From contig JADFMW010000008.1 of the NCBI GenBank assembly GCA_022563655.1, forward strand, positions 1 to 24,900: 24,900 bases of DNA, in the 5' to 3' direction. This document shows, piece after piece, positions 24,479-24,900 of the stretch. This DNA comes from Pseudomonadota bacterium. Lineage in GTDB: Bacteria; Pseudomonadota; Alphaproteobacteria; JAAXGF01. The notes under the pieces were generated by a model that had not been told where the DNA came from, searched no databases, and saw only the letters and a list, made by a program, of their open reading frames with translations. The translations under genes and the position numbers were made by a program. Every line of letters begins with the position of its first letter. Positions within the stretch are counted from its first letter, which is position 1.

Positions 24479-24900
24479 ATGCGCAAGGCACGAGTCGAGC
24501 GCATTACCAACGAGACGAGGGTGAGCGCATCCGTCAACCTCGACGGCGGGGGCATCTACGACATATCCACGGGTATCGGCTTTCTCGACCACATGATCGA
24601 GCAGCTCTCGCGTCACAGCCTGATCGACATAGCCTTGCGCGCCAAAGGAGATTTACACATCGATTTTCACCATACGTCGGAGGACACGGCGATCGTGCTC
24701 GGTCAAGCCGTGGCCAAGGCGCTCGGCGAACGCGAGGGCATCACGCGATACGGGGCGGTGACGATCCCAATGGACGAAACGTGCACCCGCGTCGCGGTCG
24801 ACGCCTCGAATCGACCGTATCTCGTATGGAAGGTGATCTTCACCCGGCCCAAGCTGGGCGAGATGGACACCGAGCTTTTCAAGGAATGGTTCCAGGCCTT
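24479..24900 (+). CDS. hisB: Imidazoleglycerol-phosphate dehydratase HisB (3' end beyond window)
   Basis: HisB dehydrates imidazoleglycerol phosphate to imidazoleacetol phosphate in histidine synthesis. The frame opens at the ATG at 24479, preceded by GAGAGGAA, and runs off the right edge after 140 codons. Evidence: MRKARVERITNET, GIGFLDHMIEQLSRHS (33-47), the metal-binding DFHHTSEDTAI (62-72), LGQAVAKALGER and GAVTIPMDETCTRVAVDASNRPYL. It is the single-function form (no N-terminal phosphatase). It diverges from hslV across about 210 bases; hisB next to hslVU is common in Alphaproteobacteria, with other his genes expected to follow. Confidence 0.96.
   Translation, partial: MRKARVERITNETRVSASVNLDGGGIYDISTGIGFLDHMIEQLSRHSLIDIALRAKGDLHIDFHHTSEDTAIVLGQAVAKALGEREGITRYGAVTIPMDETCTRVAVDASNRPYLVWKVIFTRPKLGEMDTELFKEWFQA

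Overview
The window is a G+C-rich chromosomal segment from an alphaproteobacterium, probably Rhodospirillales-like or a related deep lineage (inference from gene order and protein style; no species can be named). All but one of its genes are complete. The layout is the conserved origin-proximal neighbourhood of Alphaproteobacteria: a parABS partition locus, heme genes and rho on one side, and ppsR-maf-aroE-coaE-dnaQ-secB-fxsA-Tim44-mltA on the other. The gap between the divergent hemE and ppsR genes (11268-11669) carries DnaA-box-like sequences and is the best candidate for oriC.

Left arm (1-2534, minus strand): rsmG, parA and parB overlap head to tail. Two near-perfect parS palindromes lie at 2370-2385 (inside the rsmG reading frame) and 2661-2676 (upstream of it), about 9 kb from the presumed origin. 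The mnmE-mnmG genes that usually sit between rho and rsmG are absent. In their place (2977-6886, plus strand) are a YyaL-type thioredoxin-domain protein, a dienelactone-hydrolase gene broken by what looks like a 2-bp AC duplication, and a zinc-free quinone oxidoreductase. This block carries several short tandem duplications, including five copies of a 21-bp unit at 5042-5146.

Centre (7223-12533): transcribed leftward from the origin, hemE, hemH and hemJ overlap by 4 bp at each junction and cover late heme synthesis. They are followed by rho, which has its own probable sigma-70 promoter and a perfect CtrA-type TTAA-N7-TTAA site in its leader. ppsR is transcribed rightward.

Right arm (12575-24900): maf-aroE-coaE-dnaQ form a tight plus-strand run ending at a long dyad shared with the convergent secB. 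fxsA and a Tim44-domain gene diverge, and mltA follows the latter. A lutABC-type iron-sulfur L-lactate oxidation operon and an overlapping Smr-domain gene come next. The minus-strand hslVU protease operon, with a sigma-32-like promoter and a perfect hairpin at the predicted mRNA 5' end, diverges from hisB, which runs off the right edge.

I found no CRISPR array, defence island, transposase, tRNA or rRNA, and no convincing wholly new system. The most unusual material is at the DNA level: the origin and parS sites, the 21-bp in-frame repeat, the frameshifted hydrolase, a dispersed family of GCGAAGC-rich intergenic elements, and the regulatory layouts before rho and hslVU.
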